From positions 86,017,474 through 86,081,473 of the forward strand of contig NC_068938.1 in the NCBI RefSeq assembly GCF_016801865.2: DNA of 64,000 nucleotides. Direction: 5' to 3'. A program made the translations under genes and the position numbers. Numbering within the stretch: the first letter of the stretch is position 1; every line of letters begins with the position of its first letter. This document shows, one piece after another, positions 25,501 to 37,703 of the stretch. The DNA comes from Culex pipiens pallens. Its lineage: Eukaryota; Arthropoda; Insecta; Diptera; Culicidae. Under the pieces are notes generated by a model, which saw only the letters and a list, made by a program, of their open reading frames with translations, ran no database searches and was not told where the DNA came from.

Positions 25501-25962
25501 CGAAACACTTATTTTACGGAAAGATAAGAAAAACTTGAAACACGCATTATCCCTCCCAAAGAATTTTAGAAATTTTAATTTATAAACATACGTAATTTTT
25601 CATATCAATTACCGCCAACCCTATTTATGGAGACTGTTTACATATTAACACAATGTATGCAACTCGTTTATGCTAGGAAATAAGTTGAAAACAAAAATAA
25701 ACCAGTAGCAACGGTCAATTCAAAAATTATGCCACTTATTCAAAATCAGATTAGTGCGCGTGACCTGTAGCGTGTGTTATACAACATTATCTTGTCTAAT
25801 ATTCAAAGTTAACAGTGTAGTAACTTCAGGCATCCACGCTAGGTGGTGATACTGATGCGAACAAATTTCGGAACCATGTTTTGAATTGGACTTGGCTCCA
25901 TATGCTAACACCCACTTTGAAAAAAACGAAAAAAATCACAATGCCTAGAAGAGGCCTCTCTT
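25501..25962. other. Intergenic stretch without recognisable features
   Basis: No gene, no element ends and no strong repeat recognised. Confidence 0.3.
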
Positions 25963-26270
25963 ATGGCCTATCTACAATCACTTAGCTTAGAAAATTTCAC
26001 TTAGCTTAGGAATTTGAATCAATGGAAATGAAGCCGAGCTTCTACAATGGAAAAGTAATCAAATTAGAAACTGACGTATGGTTTGAAAAATTTCAAAATC
26101 TACGGAAAGTTGACGTTTCAATATCAAAGGTAAACAAACAACTGCATAGCAACGTATATCAGCCCAGCAAATTTTTTAAGTTGATTGTGGATGACGGCCG
26201 TAAGTTGCGTACTTTCCTAAGTAACTACTTTACTTAGATGTTCTAAGCTAAGTGATTGTAGATAGCCCAT
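25963..26270. mobile_element. 308-bp MITE with CTATCTACAATCACTTAGC ends
   Basis: The left ATGGCCTATCTACAATCACT pairs with the right end (reversed) ATGGGCTATCTACAATCACT and continues CTTAGCTTAGAA in both. The left end has a second CACTTAGCTTAG copy. The open frame at 26022-26237 is internal MITE sequence. Confidence 0.75.
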
Positions 26271-27490
26271 TACTGTTTTGTGTAAGCGTTGCTGTGCTTT
26301 ATGAATTTCTACCTAAGCTAACGACGTATCAAAAAGATTAAAACCTGTTCAAAGCAGATTTTACAAACAAGAATATTGAGATGCAAATAAAAAAAAATCA
26401 ATATCTTGCAATTTTACATAGTACAATAGTTGTGATTTCTATCAACACAAGTATATAAATATAAAATAAATGTGTGATATATATCAACATCGGAAACCAT
26501 CTTTGCAAATAGCCCTGAAACGACGGCAACATGTGGCTCCATCTCCAGGGCGTGACGAGATATCGAAAAATGTAGCTCAAAATCGTGATTTTTTTAAACC
26601 TTTCATGAAATTTATGAATTTTGTCTTAGCTGCAGCCTTTTTTTTTAAGATTTTTGACGTTTTTTAAACCTTCAAACCTTGTCCCGATTTGACCCACTTC
26701 CCGTTGACCTAGAGTGCTAATATATGGCACAGGTAGATATATAGCATAAAAAAACTACCTCTGAAAAATTCGCTACTAGATACAAGATAAAAACTGCCCA
26801 ATTTGTCCTAAAAAATTTATTTAAGAAAATATAAAAAAAACCTTTTTTTAAATCCCACCAAAGAATTTACCTACAGGACGAATTGTAAGATTATACACAA
26901 CTTTTAATAAAATAATACCGAAATAGGTATATAAAAAGTTTAAAAATGTGTATGTTCTTTCGGTTCTGATAGTGTTTATTCAATTCAAATAAATCTAGAT
27001 TAAATTTTCAAAACAACCTATCCCTCATGGGTTTTTAGCCAACTTGAATAAAGCATGTTGTTTTATATACCTTTAGCTGATTTTTTTTTGTAAATTATTC
27101 TCAATTTTTTTATTATTCAGCCTTTTCGGATTTTTTTATGAACAAAAAAATCAATGTTTTGATGCCAGAAATATAAATATTTTATTGATTTGATTCTAAA
27201 AATTAACAATAATTTATTGGTTACAAATATTGCAAAAAACAAAAATCGAAACTGAATTAAATGGAATTAGTGTTTGAATAATAAAATGTATTCAACGCAA
27301 GCATGTGTGTACTTTAGTTCAATTGGAATTATTGCTTCAAAAGGTACATTTTGTTATGTTTTCGTCTGATATTTTTCAGTAAAACTGCAATTTCGTTTCG
27401 AAATAAATCACCATCCCGCTACGGTTGGTGTCGTTTACTGTGTTTTTTTTAATTAGTGGTTATTTTTATGTGATTTTTTATTTTATTTAT
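26271..27490. other. AT-rich intergenic DNA with an old dispersed repeat
   Basis: 26510-26790 contains GGGCGTGACGAGATATCGAAA and GACCCACTTCCCGTTGACC. Similar stretches occur near 15960, 42890-42970 and (inverted) 48240-48290. The remainder is AT-rich and lies downstream of CNPPD1. No gene is seen. Confidence 0.4.
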
Positions 27491-27491
27491 T

Positions 27492-27497
27492 TTTATT
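27492..27497 (-). terminator. Likely polyadenylation signal of CNPPD1
   Basis: AATAAA on the minus strand, about 130 nt after the stop codon at 27626, followed by further AATAAA-like hexamers. It is the first canonical signal past the coding end. Confidence 0.55.
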
Positions 27498-27625
27498 GTG
27501 TTAGTATCAGAATTCTTATCGGAAATGTTAATAAAAACATATCGTAAAAAGGGGTTAGTTACAAAAAAATATTAAATGAAATTTAGTTTCTTCTTCAATT
27601 GGGAGAGAAAAAAAGTTTTCGCTGC

Positions 27626-30033
27626 TCACAAAAACTTTAGAAAAGAACTAAACATTTCGAAGGTTCGCTTGTAGCTCTCGTAAATGGGCCCGGAAGAGGT
27701 CGTCGTCGTCGTCGTCGTTGCCGGGTCGCCGTTGGCCGCTCGTTCGCATTGCAGTCGTGTGCCGTGTGATGTCAGCAGTGGAATGAATTCATCGTAAGTG
27801 CAGTTTCGGTTCGCAGCGGTCTCATTGCCATCGCCATCGCCGTCGTCTTCGCCGTTTCCGGCGGACAGCGTTGCCGGGTAAAGCAGACGGAAATGCTTCC
27901 AGCTGGAGGCGACGTTGGCCACACCCGGGTTCACGATGACCGGTCCAAAGTGTATTGAGTTGGGGAATTGTCTAAAATCAGCCTTGTAGTGATGTTGTTC
28001 GAATTTTGAATTTTCATTAAAGTAAGCACGATTGAGCAGTTGGACGCTCTCGATAGCCTTCTGCAACGAGCATTCGCAGTCTTCTAAAGTAAGAGATTGT
28101 TGTTGATCCGACGAAACTGGCTGGTGGTGCTGCTGCTGCCCAATGTTACCGGTGCAGTTTTGCTGCTGGCCCAGTTCGCTAATTCCGGCTGTCGTCGGCG
28201 ACGGTTGAGCTGTTGAGGTCGCGGCACCGCGGAACAACACATTTCCAGGTACGTTGATGTTACTAGCTAAGAAAAAGGCCCCGGCAATGGTCATCACGCT
28301 AGCGGTGTAGCTCAGCGCAAGCACCGTGCTGTAGTTGAGAATCTGCTTGGCCAGGGCCAGCGTCGGGATGAAGTTGATCAGCTCGGTGTAGGTGAGCCAC
28401 CCGCGGGCCAGACCTTGCCGCTTGGCGAGCACGCGCTCGACGGATTTGAGCTTCTCGAAAAACTCCTGATTCGACACGTACACCTTCCAGCCCTGAAAAG
28501 CAAGTGCGTTTTATGTTAGAGAGCAAAACAATTTAATTTCACACTCAGACATACTATAGCGTCAAGGAATTCCAGTTCCAGTTGCTTCATGTGATCCACC
28601 GACATGCTTCCGGAATCGGCCCAGGCACTTAAGTAGATGTCTTCGTCGTAGCCACAGTAGAACTTGGTTGAGACCATCTGGAAGATAGTGGATACGTGAA
28701 TTGATTTAAAAATCTGACTAGTCAAAATGGTTCAACAACAACAAAAAGGCTCCGAAAAGACGACTGTGCAATCCAGCTTTTTGACGTGGGACTACGAATT
28801 TTGAATTGTAGTTAAAAATCAACTTATTACCTTGTTGCAAAAAGAACTATGCAAAATTTGTTTTTTTTTTCTTACTTACACATACATTTTTTTAAACAAT
28901 TTCGAACATTAACGAGAATAAGAAAAAATCATTGCTGCAGAATTGGATCAATTTGGAATAAGAAGACAGCAACTTCCTTGGTTGCTGTGTACCCTTTAAG
29001 TGCTCTAAACCCTGCTGTACTCCCGATTCGCAAAGGTTGATTTTCCCGGTAAGTTTATTTTTCAAGTTATTTCTGCTTTGACCATCGACTGCCGCAGCTT
29101 ACACCACACCCAGAGAGAAAGTACGATCGCGCATCGCTTATTGTAGCGCATTAGCGAGATAAGCCGTTCAACGTACACTTTTCACAGCAGCGTGTCCATT
29201 CGCTTGGCACACACACACATTCACCCCCTTGGACAGTCTACGAAAATAAACTCTCTATTTTTCCGCTCACCAGCACCACTGATGCGTGTTCCGTCCAAAT
29301 TTATTCTGAGTTTGGAAGCAACTTGCAGCTTCCGATGCAGACGCGTTCAAAGTTCAACGCATTTTAATGATTTCATCAAGTACAAACGATAGTTGCGCAT
29401 CATTTCAAATTGTTTACAATAGTAAACAGATAGTTCGACGTCACTCGTAGAGAAAACAAAAAAGACAATCACGCCAGTCCGCTTACCATTGATACTATAA
29501 AAAGTTCGGACGGCGTAATTCTGCGGGCGTACGCCGGATCAATAACGTTCAGCCGGTCCAGGTAGATCATGGCCAGAATCAGAGAGCAGGGCGTGACGGT
29601 CAGGTTGCCGACGGTGACAAAGTTGAGCCGACTGAGCGAGTGTCCCCGATGTGACTCGGAAAAAATCTCCGCCGCATAGTCGGCCAACGGACGGCTGATC
29701 TTGGTGCACTTGACCGTCGAAGTCGACGAACCATAGTACAGGGTTTTCTTGATCCGGTTGAGGAACTCCTCATGCTCGATCACCTGCGGGAAATGAACAA
29801 ACAGCTGTTAGCAATATTCTGGGACAATCCCCAACCCCGAATCACGTTCGGACCCTTTTGCGTAGCACACAAAACCCAACAAACTCGGATGACAAATCCG
29901 AACGCTTCTTAAGAAGGGCAGCGAAGCAAAAAAAACGAAATCCACTTCCGTAAAAGGGAACCAAATTGCGACGAGATCCGCTACTGACCTTATTATCGGT
30001 GATATTTATAGCGGGCTGCTCGTGTTCGATCAT
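27626..30033 (-). CDS. CNPPD1: CNPPD1, PHO80-type cyclin-box protein
   Basis: Four exons read on the minus strand: 29989-30033, 29487-29783, 28555-28677 and 27626-28492, giving 443 residues. All introns (205, 809 and 62 bp) are phase 0 with GT-AG ends. Residues about 40-165 form the cyclin Pas1/PHO80 box: RPLADYAAEIF near 46, LTVTPCSLILAMIYLDRL near 76-93, then TKFYCGYDEDIYLSAWADSG at the exon 3 start, the conserved tissue of this fold. A hydrophobic stretch near 206-232 (ILNYSTVLALSYTASV onward) suggests a membrane segment. The C-terminal third is low in complexity: Gln/His runs, an acidic GEDDGDGDGNE tract and poly-Thr from an ACG microsatellite at 27695-27722. The human relative is about 410 residues. 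The family is conserved in animals but its function is poorly known; cyclin-partner binding is inferred from the fold only. The start chosen is the first ATG of exon 1. Confidence 0.9.
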
Positions 30034-30257
30034 TTTTCGACAGTGTTTTCCACTAGCACATTACGGAGCGCACAATTTGCACGAAATTTCACGGGAAAAC
30101 GATTCGATTCGGGCCGGAAATAGAGAAATTTTACGTTTCGCGAAAGAAAATTGCTTGACCAAAACACGCCACTCCAGCAAACAGCAGCAGCAGCAGGTCG
30201 TATTTTTGCGACTGAAATGCGCGACCACCACCCAGCTGTCAAAGCCGCGGCTGGAAG

Positions 30258-32981
30258 CACGGGTCCCCCACAGACCGTTATTATGAAAAAAAAAAAGTTC
30301 CACCCAAACCAATGATTGGACATGGTTCCTGGGACCATTCTGCACCTCTGGGCCGATTTTCAAAATATTTGCCGGCAGAAATTTCGAATACGGTCAGTTT
30401 TATTGTTTCGAGTAGAAATTAAGGTGAAATCACATGTAAAATGCGTAGAAAAAGATCAAAGTTTCATTGTTTTAACTCCAAAACATTACTGGTCATGGTT
30501 TTAAATTGTATTAACATGTAGCAGAATTATATAAAAACGATTTACAGCTCTGACTTAGCCGGATTAAGCCTAAGTGAAGTGACTTAAGTATATTATGTAC
30601 AAGTTTATGCCTTAATATCTAAACAAAACTCCTACATCAAGTGATTTTAAGTCAAGGAAAACTAGGTTGCACAAAAATAACTTAAAATGGGGTGACTTTG
30701 AGCCAAGGGATGACATTGTACCAATAAACGCATAAGAATGCATTGGTAAGCTTGAATTTTATGTTAATTTATTTATTTGTAGACGGATTAATTTGGTATA
30801 TTTATGTTCCCACAAAGCAATTTGATGAAATTGCTACACTAATCTGCTTATTCTGTTTGAATAAAGCCTGTTGATTTAAAATTAAATTAATTAAAATAAA
30901 TTTAAAATCTCCTGGAATCCTCCACATTTGAAAATGATGCTCACAGTTTTTCAGTTTTAAATCAATTCCTACTAAAATCAATTAAAACAATCAAAAATTA
31001 AGGAAATACATTTTGTGACGTGGCAAGTTTTTGACATTGCAATAATAATAAAAATGTTTTTTTTTTGTTTTAAATCGTTTACAAATTTCAACCTTACGAA
31101 TGAAATCCGAAGAGTACTCCAGCTATCATTTAGCTCTTATATTTTTGTTGCCCTGTGTAATGATTATACTTAGCAACAGTTTAATGACACAACTTCCCAC
31201 AGGATTAATATTTCAAACCAACCAATTATTTTTCAACATTTCAGTTATCGTCATAAACTAACATTTTATAATTGATTTAATTAATGTTGATACACTCATA
31301 GTTAGAATTCAATAGAACATATTGTTGATCATCAAGAACGTTCACTAATAATGTATACAACAAAACAAATCCTACTTCTGCCCAATGTGAAAACACAATA
31401 AATTTGTTAACAAGCTTGGCATATCTTATGAAAACATGAAAATAGTACAGTTAAATATCAAATCAAATCAAATTGTTCGCTCTACAACATTACCAGCCAA
31501 ACCGGGGTGAGAGGCAACCACGTTTAACATTCTACCACCGAACCCGGTATAGTCAAGTATGTACAGGCGAAGTAAGTTTTCAATGTGACTTGTGTCCTGA
31601 AACTCTTGCCGGGGTCAAACGGTAAGGCTTATGAAACTAAAGCTTTATCCGTGGCTTTATCTATTTTTTTAGTGTTTCGTACTTATTTAACTTTTTATGG
31701 CAGAGGACAACATAATCTAAGAACAATATTTGCAACGATTATACTTTGCAATTCAAGATTATCAAGCTTGTTGTTAAGCTATCTGGCTATTATAAAATCG
31801 TAAAAATTGGTACAATGTCACCCCTCGGCTCAAAGTCACCCCATTTTAAGTTATTTTTGTGCAATGGCGTCATCCATAAAGTATGTCACGCAAAAATCGG
31901 ACAAAATCAACCCCCCCTCCCCCCTATGTCACACTTTGTCACGCAAGGTTGAACCCCCCCTCATAAAGTACGTCACATTTTGCCAGCCCCCCCCCCTTGT
32001 TTTCGATGGAATTTTTTATAAGTTCTATTTCTTTAAACTCTCATAATTTTGGGTTTTTTTTTGCCAATTTTAATATTAATAAAAAATAAGTTGTCTAATT
32101 ATTCATTTTTTAGAATAAACAATGCGATATAAAAAAACCTGAAGACCTGGTTTAATATTCAAATATTAAAAAATCTTGAGAACTATTTTTCACAGCTTTG
32201 TATCTAATAAGTTCAAACCATCTATACCAGTTTTCTCATGAACACCCTGCTTTTAAAGCATTTATTTTTATCGAGCAAGAATTTGCAAAATATTAAAGTT
32301 CCAACTGAACAAAAAAAAAATGTGACTATATAATCAATTATAATGCGATACTTCTAAATAATAGTAAATAAATAATAGTAAGCAAACAATTTTAGAAAAG
32401 AGGATTTTTATCATTTTTCTCATTTCGAATTAATATTATGCAATCATTAAAAAAAACATGGCGTGACGTCACAGTCTCGCAAACCCCCCCTCCCCCCTTC
32501 GTCACATCTTGTCACACCTACGGTGACCCCCCCTCCCCCCCTAAGAGCGTACGTACTTTATGGATGACGCCAATCTAGTTTTCCTTGACTTAAAATCACT
32601 TGATGTAGGAGTTTTTTTTAGATGTTAAGGCATAAACTTGTAAATAATATACTTAAGTCACTTCACTTATGCTTAATCCGGCTAAGTCAGAGCTGTAAAT
32701 CGTTTTTATATCATTCTGCTACATGTTAATACAATTTAAAACCATGACCAGTAATGTTTTGGAGTTAAAACATTGAAACTTTGATCTTTTTCTACGCATT
32801 TTACATGTGATTTCACCTTAATTTCTACTCGAAACACTAAAACTGACCGTATTCGAAATTTCTGCCGGCAAATATTTTGAAACTCGGCCCAGAGGTGCAG
32901 AATGGTCCCAGGAACCATGTCCAATCATTGGTTTGCGTGGAACTTTTTTTTTTCATAATAACGGTCTGTGGGGGACCCGTG
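30258..32981. mobile_element. 2.7-kb fold-back element upstream of CNPPD1
   Basis: The ends CACGGGTCCCCCACAGACCG are perfect inverted repeats. The left arm (to about 30735) pairs along its length with the right arm (31800-32981) once the nested MITE at 31866-32571 is removed. GGAAG lies directly outside both ends (30253-30257, 32982-32986), a probable 5-bp TSD. Both arms carry a subterminal AAAATGGGGTGACTTTGAGC block. Middle sequence is AT-rich without a transposase. A 5-bp TSD with CAC-type ends would suit a Transib-like mover, but that is weak. Confidence 0.85.
31866..32571. mobile_element. MITE of the GGCGTCATCC family, nested
   Basis: Ends GGCGTCATCCATAAAGTATG and (reversed) TGGCGTCATCCATAAAGTAC enclose C-rich subterminal tracts and an AT-rich core. 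The opposite arm of the host fold-back (30648-30665) shows the uninterrupted sequence, so the boundaries are supported by an empty site. Confidence 0.85.
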
Positions 32982-33295
32982 GGAAGTGATTAACTGTGGT
33001 GAATAACTGTTTCGCGTGGTGAGTGTGCTGCAGGGGTGGGGTGGTACACACACCAGGGTGAAAATAAAATATATTTTTTGGAAAATCTCAAGAGCTATGT
33101 TCTTTACACGAAAAATCCACATAACACAGATCTGTGTAAGAAAAATTACACAGATTCTTTACCAGTACTAGCTGTCAAATCTGTGTAACTTTATTGCACA
33201 GATCTGCGTAAAAAACTACACAGATTTTCGATCAGCTTCTCTTCCAAAACTGGGTAAAAAAGTGTTGGCGATTTTTCAGCAGTCATGCAGTCATA

Positions 33296-33552
33296 TGGTA
33301 CGTTCGTTTGATGGCTAGTTCCACACTGAGTGCCGCACTCAGAGCTGTCAAAGTGTTTCTTTGAAGAAACTCGCGCTAGTTCCGCACGAGTTTCGCCGCC
33401 ATCTTGGAACTGAAACTCTAGTGCCGCACTCGATATTTTTTCAGTTTCATGCGAGTTCCATGCACACTGAAAAAGAATGTTCGTTTGAACCAAAACTGGC
33501 ACCGACGAGTGCGGCACTCAGTGCCACACTGGCTGTTCAAACGAACGTACCA
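33296..33552. mobile_element. 257-bp MITE with TGGTACGTTCGTTTGA ends
   Basis: The left TGGTACGTTCGTTTGATGGC pairs with TGGTACGTTCGTTTGAACAG from the right. It is flanked by ATA on both sides, and internal GAGTGCGGCACTCAGTG motifs are also self-complementary. The overlapping open frames of about 100 codons on both strands are products of this inverted structure. Confidence 0.75.
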
Positions 33553-34257
33553 ATAGAAAACTTGGTGAGTTTTTTGACAAAGAACTTTGTCTAAGGGCTC
33601 TATACAAGGGTAGCAATCCAGATTTTTCGCGAAGCGAAATGTAACGCGTAGAAGAAAATTTTCGAAAAAAGTGAGAGATTTCAAACGATTGTATCTTTTT
33701 TCCCTCTCGACCAATTTGAACGTTTTACCCACCAAACGAAAGGGGAAGACTTACTTAATGATCTTAAAACATGTTTATTACAGTACTTATTTATTTAAGT
33801 ACTTAAAAGTTAACATAAAACTACTAAAGAATAGCGAACGCTGATTGGTCAAGCGCAACCTTTCCCGAACACATTAATCAGATTCAAGTATCTAGCACTT
33901 AGCAAATTTTGCCTTGCCTCCTCCTTCCGTGGAACTGTCACGCGAGAATGTAGCACCATGGTTGCAACATGCCGTGCGATACTATTTAAGTTAGCACTTA
34001 GCCTCAGAAAAGTTCAGTGCCTACCGAGGTTTCATCCGAGGCGGACCTCGCGTTGGTTGTTTAAATGCTCACACATACATTCGCACACTCACACAAAGCA
34101 CTGTTTAGGTTCCAACTCGGAAGGGTTTGTGTCTAACTTGAAAGGGGGTGTTTTTCGGCAGCTTACTCAAGCAAAAGAAACCAATTTGATTTTTTTTACG
34201 TGTATTTATTCGAAAAACATTTTTTCCTAAACCCCCTGATCATCCACATCATTCCCC
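33553..34257. other. Intergenic stretch with repeat fragments
   Basis: 33565-33690 (GACAAAGAACTTTGTC, TTTTTCGCGAAGCGAAA) recurs inverted near 11490-11565. I see no gene. Confidence 0.3.
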
Positions 34258-34739
34258 TCAACACCCACTTCTTCTCACTGTCGCCGGCGTCCCCGATTCG
34301 GTCCCTTCTTGCCGTCCCAGCTCTTCCCGTTCACTCTCCGACCGCATCGCATCCAGCCGCGCTGTTCTCGCCGACTTTCTCGCGGCGTACATTTCAGCTG
34401 CTTGGCCGTGCCTACCGCTGACAAGTCCGCTTCCAGCATATTCACCAGACTTCTGCGACGCTCGTTCTTGCTGCTCAATCCGACTTCGGACGCTACACCT
34501 CCTTTCCGCGGGTACCTGTACGAAGCGCGCGGGATCGCAGAATTTCTGCTTGCCGGTAGTTTCCATCGGCAACTGACGAGCACAAATTTTAGCGGTATCC
34601 TTCTCTTGGTGAGAAAACCGCAATCTTCGGCCGCGAACACAGCGAAACTCACTCGCAACGATACGCAGGACGATTTTTTTCTGCTTCTCCTCTGGCTGTG
34701 AATGTGATGGTGGTGTTTTTGACAGTTATTTTGGGTCAA
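34258..34739 (-). other. GC-rich open-frame island, coding status unclear
   Basis: Overlapping open frames exist on the minus strand (34258-34623, 121 codons; 34275-34739, 154 codons) and the plus strand (34309-34701, 130 codons). Base composition is much richer in GC than the surroundings, which makes an exon or exon relic plausible, more likely on the minus strand where the peptides are charged and coiled-coil-like. No family is recognised and no clear splice partner is visible. It may equally be a GC-rich fragment of a transposon or a pseudogene. Confidence 0.2.
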
Positions 34740-34920
34740 CTTGCAAGAAAATTATGTGCTTCTTTTGTTTTTCAAGCGCGCATGCTCGAATAACTCCCAG
34801 CTCTAGCGCACACGGTTGGCTTGAATTATTTTTAATTTTTAACAATAATAAATGCAACTTTTGATTACTTTTATGCAAATTACATGATAAATCGCTTTCC
34901 AGATACACTAACGTTTCATT

Positions 34921-35240
34921 GGGTACCAAACACCATGGATTTTTATAATAGACATAAAAATGGATATTAAAACAGAATAGGATCCTAAATCCCTATATAT
35001 TTTTTTGTACAACGGTAAAAAAACAAAATTTTAATGCAAAAAAATAATTAGACAACATTTTAAGATGGATCAACTATGGCCCCCTTGGGACCAGCTGTCA
35101 AGTAGAATGATTTCGGTCAAGAAGAGCCTCGAACTTATTTTAAATAATTGAAATATTTAAAAATCTATTTTAAATCCTTTGTGGTCGTACAAAGTTTCTT
35201 AAAAAAATAGCTTTATAGTTTGGTTCTGAACAATATTATA
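34921..35240 (-). mobile_element. Diverged MITE of the AATTGGGTAC family (minus)
   Basis: Matches the copies at 36386-36716 and 54462-54790 over TGTACAACGGTAAAA, GGATCAACTATGG and CTTTGTGGTCGTACAAAG. The ends are eroded. Confidence 0.6.
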
Positions 35241-35427
35241 ATCGCGGGTGTCAATAATTATAGTTTGCGCACGCTGATATGACCGCAAGAAAATGGCCGC
35301 CTGACAGCCACAGAATATTTTTTTGGCAGTTGTCAAAGGTTGCCTTGAATCAGCTGATTTTTTGGGAAAAAATATTCAAAACAAAACAGGTTGACAGGCA
35401 AATCAATGCTGAGTTTCAGTTCAACTT

Positions 35428-35917
35428 CGTCGTCGTCGTGCTACCTTGTCGTACGTGCATTTTGGGCCAAATTGAGTTAAGAACGCCATTTTGTGCAGCT
35501 CACAATGCCTCACCTTTTGACCCTCACAGATCCCCAAAATTCGATTTCAATCCTGAGATATTCAACGAAATCTGAAAAAAACTCCGTGCATTTTTGTCTC
35601 TTTACATATAAAAGAAGTTTCAATCTCGTCGTGCTACCTTGTCACTCCCTGAAAATTGATGTAAGTGCGACAACTGGCCAAAGGGATTTCAGGTCAGAAC
35701 GCGTTTGACGCACGTACAAGTTAGATTACCGTAAACATTTGTAATGGAGCACCGGTTTCGAGTGGTAGAAATTACAGTTCTCCCATTGTACATTGCAGAA
35801 AAAAGCAAAAACTGCTCGAATGGAAATACTCCATTATAACTCGGGACTCCGGCAACCAACTTCAAACAAAATTTGGGACAAAAAGCGACACACGACAAGA
35901 TAGTATGACGACGTCGA
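35428..35917. mobile_element. 490-bp insertion with a visible empty site
   Basis: Left end CGTCGTCGTCGTGCTACC and right end (reversed) TCGACGTCGTCATACTATC are imperfect inverted repeats. The flank sequence on both sides continues uninterrupted at 38845-38860, which lacks the insertion, and CTT is duplicated at the borders (35425-35427, 35918-35920). A truncated copy occurs at 52232-52610. The 98-codon open frame (35279-35575) is not a gene. Confidence 0.75.
35746..35832. mobile_element. 87-bp insertion nested in the 490-bp element
   Basis: Ends GGAGCACCGG and, reversed, GGAGTATTTC. The copy at 52232-52610 reads straight through the site (near 52560) without it, with AT present once instead of twice. 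A diverged relative lies at 38303-38350 (GGAGTACCCGATTCGAGTAG). Confidence 0.65.
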
Positions 35918-36113
35918 CTTGCTGATTTTTACACCGCGGTATTTCGTCGGCCATAACCTCCTATCAGTCGAAGCGAAGTAAAATCTTGATTTTATCTCGC
36001 AATAAGCAATAATAACAATAATAATATTAATTTTAGAAATACAACCCCTGAATACAAACCAATTTTCATTTTTGTTACACTATATTTAGTATCAAACTTC
36101 ATGGATTTTAATC

Positions 36114-36306
36114 CAGATCTTTAAGCGAAGATGGCGTTACGAATGGTGAACGCCCGAAATGTCAAAATCGCGCAGTTAAACCAACATTAGAAAAAAAGTG
36201 TGGCTGTCATGCCATGGGAAACTTTTTTTGTAATGTTGGTACCACTGTGCGATTTTGACATTTCGGGCGTTCACCATTCGTAACGCCATCTTCGCTTAAA
36301 AATCTG
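36114..36306. mobile_element. 193-bp hairpin MITE with AAGCGAAGATGGCGTTACG arms
   Basis: Arms of about 60 bp are near-identical: CTTTAAGCGAAGATGGCG at the left, TTTTTAAGCGAAGATGGCG reversed at the right. The loop contains AAAAAAAGTGTGGCTGTCAT. A decayed partial copy lies at 52062-52200. Confidence 0.75.
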
Positions 36307-36385
36307 CCCCTATGTAGGTGGGAATGGAGAAAATCAACCGGAGTAACTCGGAGGAACATTGAGTAACTCTCGTTACACTGGGCAA

Positions 36386-36716
36386 AATTGGGTCCTAAAA
36401 TGAAGCTTAGATTGCTGATATTATTGTTTACAGCGATAAAGCTTTTTTTCTGAGTACAATGACCCTTTGTACGACCACAAAAAGTTTAAAATGGATTTTT
36501 AAATCAATTTTGAAAAATTAACCTCGCGGTCCTTCTTGACAGAAAAGCTCCTACTTGACAGCTCGTTCCAAGGGGACCATAGTTGATCCATCGAAAAAAT
36601 GTTGTCTTGTCATTATTTTTTATTGCATTAAAATGAAAAAAAGTGATCAGAAATGGGTTTTGAAAGTGTTTTTTACCGTTGTACATAAAATTGACATAGG
36701 GCTTTAGTACCCAATT
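36386..36716 (+). mobile_element. 331-bp MITE of the AATTGGGT family
   Basis: AATTGGGTCCTAAAATGAAG starts the copy and the reversed end reads AATTGGGTACTAAAGCCC. At least three other copies occur here (34921-35240, 38996-39535, 54462-54790), making it the best-represented MITE in the window. Confidence 0.8.
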
Positions 36717-37084
36717 GAGGAACTCTTTTGCTCACTGTATTGCCCTTGCCTTAAGATGACAGTTTTCGTTGCGCGTATCCACCGACAGACGGAAATGTGG
36801 GCCTCATCGGAGCTCGTACGCTAAACATGTTACTCAAAATTCGTGTGGGATTTTTTGTTTCCGTAATGGCTTTCACGGGACTCTCTCTCTAATTTTTCTA
36901 GAATCATTTTAGAATTATTCGAACATGGTGTATCTCTAAACAAGTATTTCCAGAAAAAAATCAAAAAACGACAAAATGTTTAACCAAAAAAAGGCAAAGA
37001 CTATATTTATTTAAACTATTCGTCATTTTCAAATGTTTAGCTAGATAATATCGAAGGCCGCCATCTTAGGCCCACTGGGCTCAC
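36717..37084. other. Intergenic stretch without recognisable features
   Basis: No open frame, element end or repeat recognised. Confidence 0.3.
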
Positions 37085-37251
37085 ACAGATTGTCAAGGGG
37101 AATAGATTGGTCGATGCAAAATAAATAGGCACTGGCAACGTATGTTTTGCGCTCGCAACACTGCCAGTTTTGCTGGGCGTAAAGGGCGGTTGGTGTCCAG
37201 CGCGTTTGGATCTGTCAAACATTGGCCAATCTGTTTCCTTGACAATCTGTA
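37085..37251. mobile_element. 167-bp MITE with ACAGATTGTCAAGG ends
   Basis: The left ACAGATTGTCAAGGGGAATA pairs with the reversed right end ACAGATTGTCAAGGAAACAG, followed in both by GATTGG. The interior is GC-richer. Confidence 0.65.
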
Positions 37252-37703
37252 CACATAACGGGTATGCTCAGTATGTATAGGAGCTGTCAACATGCTCCCT
37301 GGTTGATTTAAACAGATTTTGTGACTACCTGGTGTCCTCGGGGTGTTCCGAAGAGGGAAAATTTACCGATCCGTACAAGTTTGGGTAATATGGGTATCAA
37401 ACATCATGATTTTAGATACTGGACATGAAAATTGACATGTCGCCATGACTACAAAATGGATATCTCGGTTGCGTTTGTATCAATAAAATAAAATGATCAA
37501 ATTTAATAAAAAGATATAATTTAAAGAGGCTCATGCAAAGTTCTTTGTCATATTGGTCATGTGTAACATAACCACCTGCACCTTTTTTCTTCAAATAATG
37601 TCATGCTTTTGTTGTTAAAATAAGTATATTTTTCCAGGAATTGGAATCCCGTTGAACTAAAATCGGTGCCCTCGAAGTCAATCAGTTATTCTAGAGCCAA
37701 CAG

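Noticed and set aside
28299..28526. 75-codon open frame inside CNPPD1
   Set aside because: Shadow frame of exon 4 and its intron.
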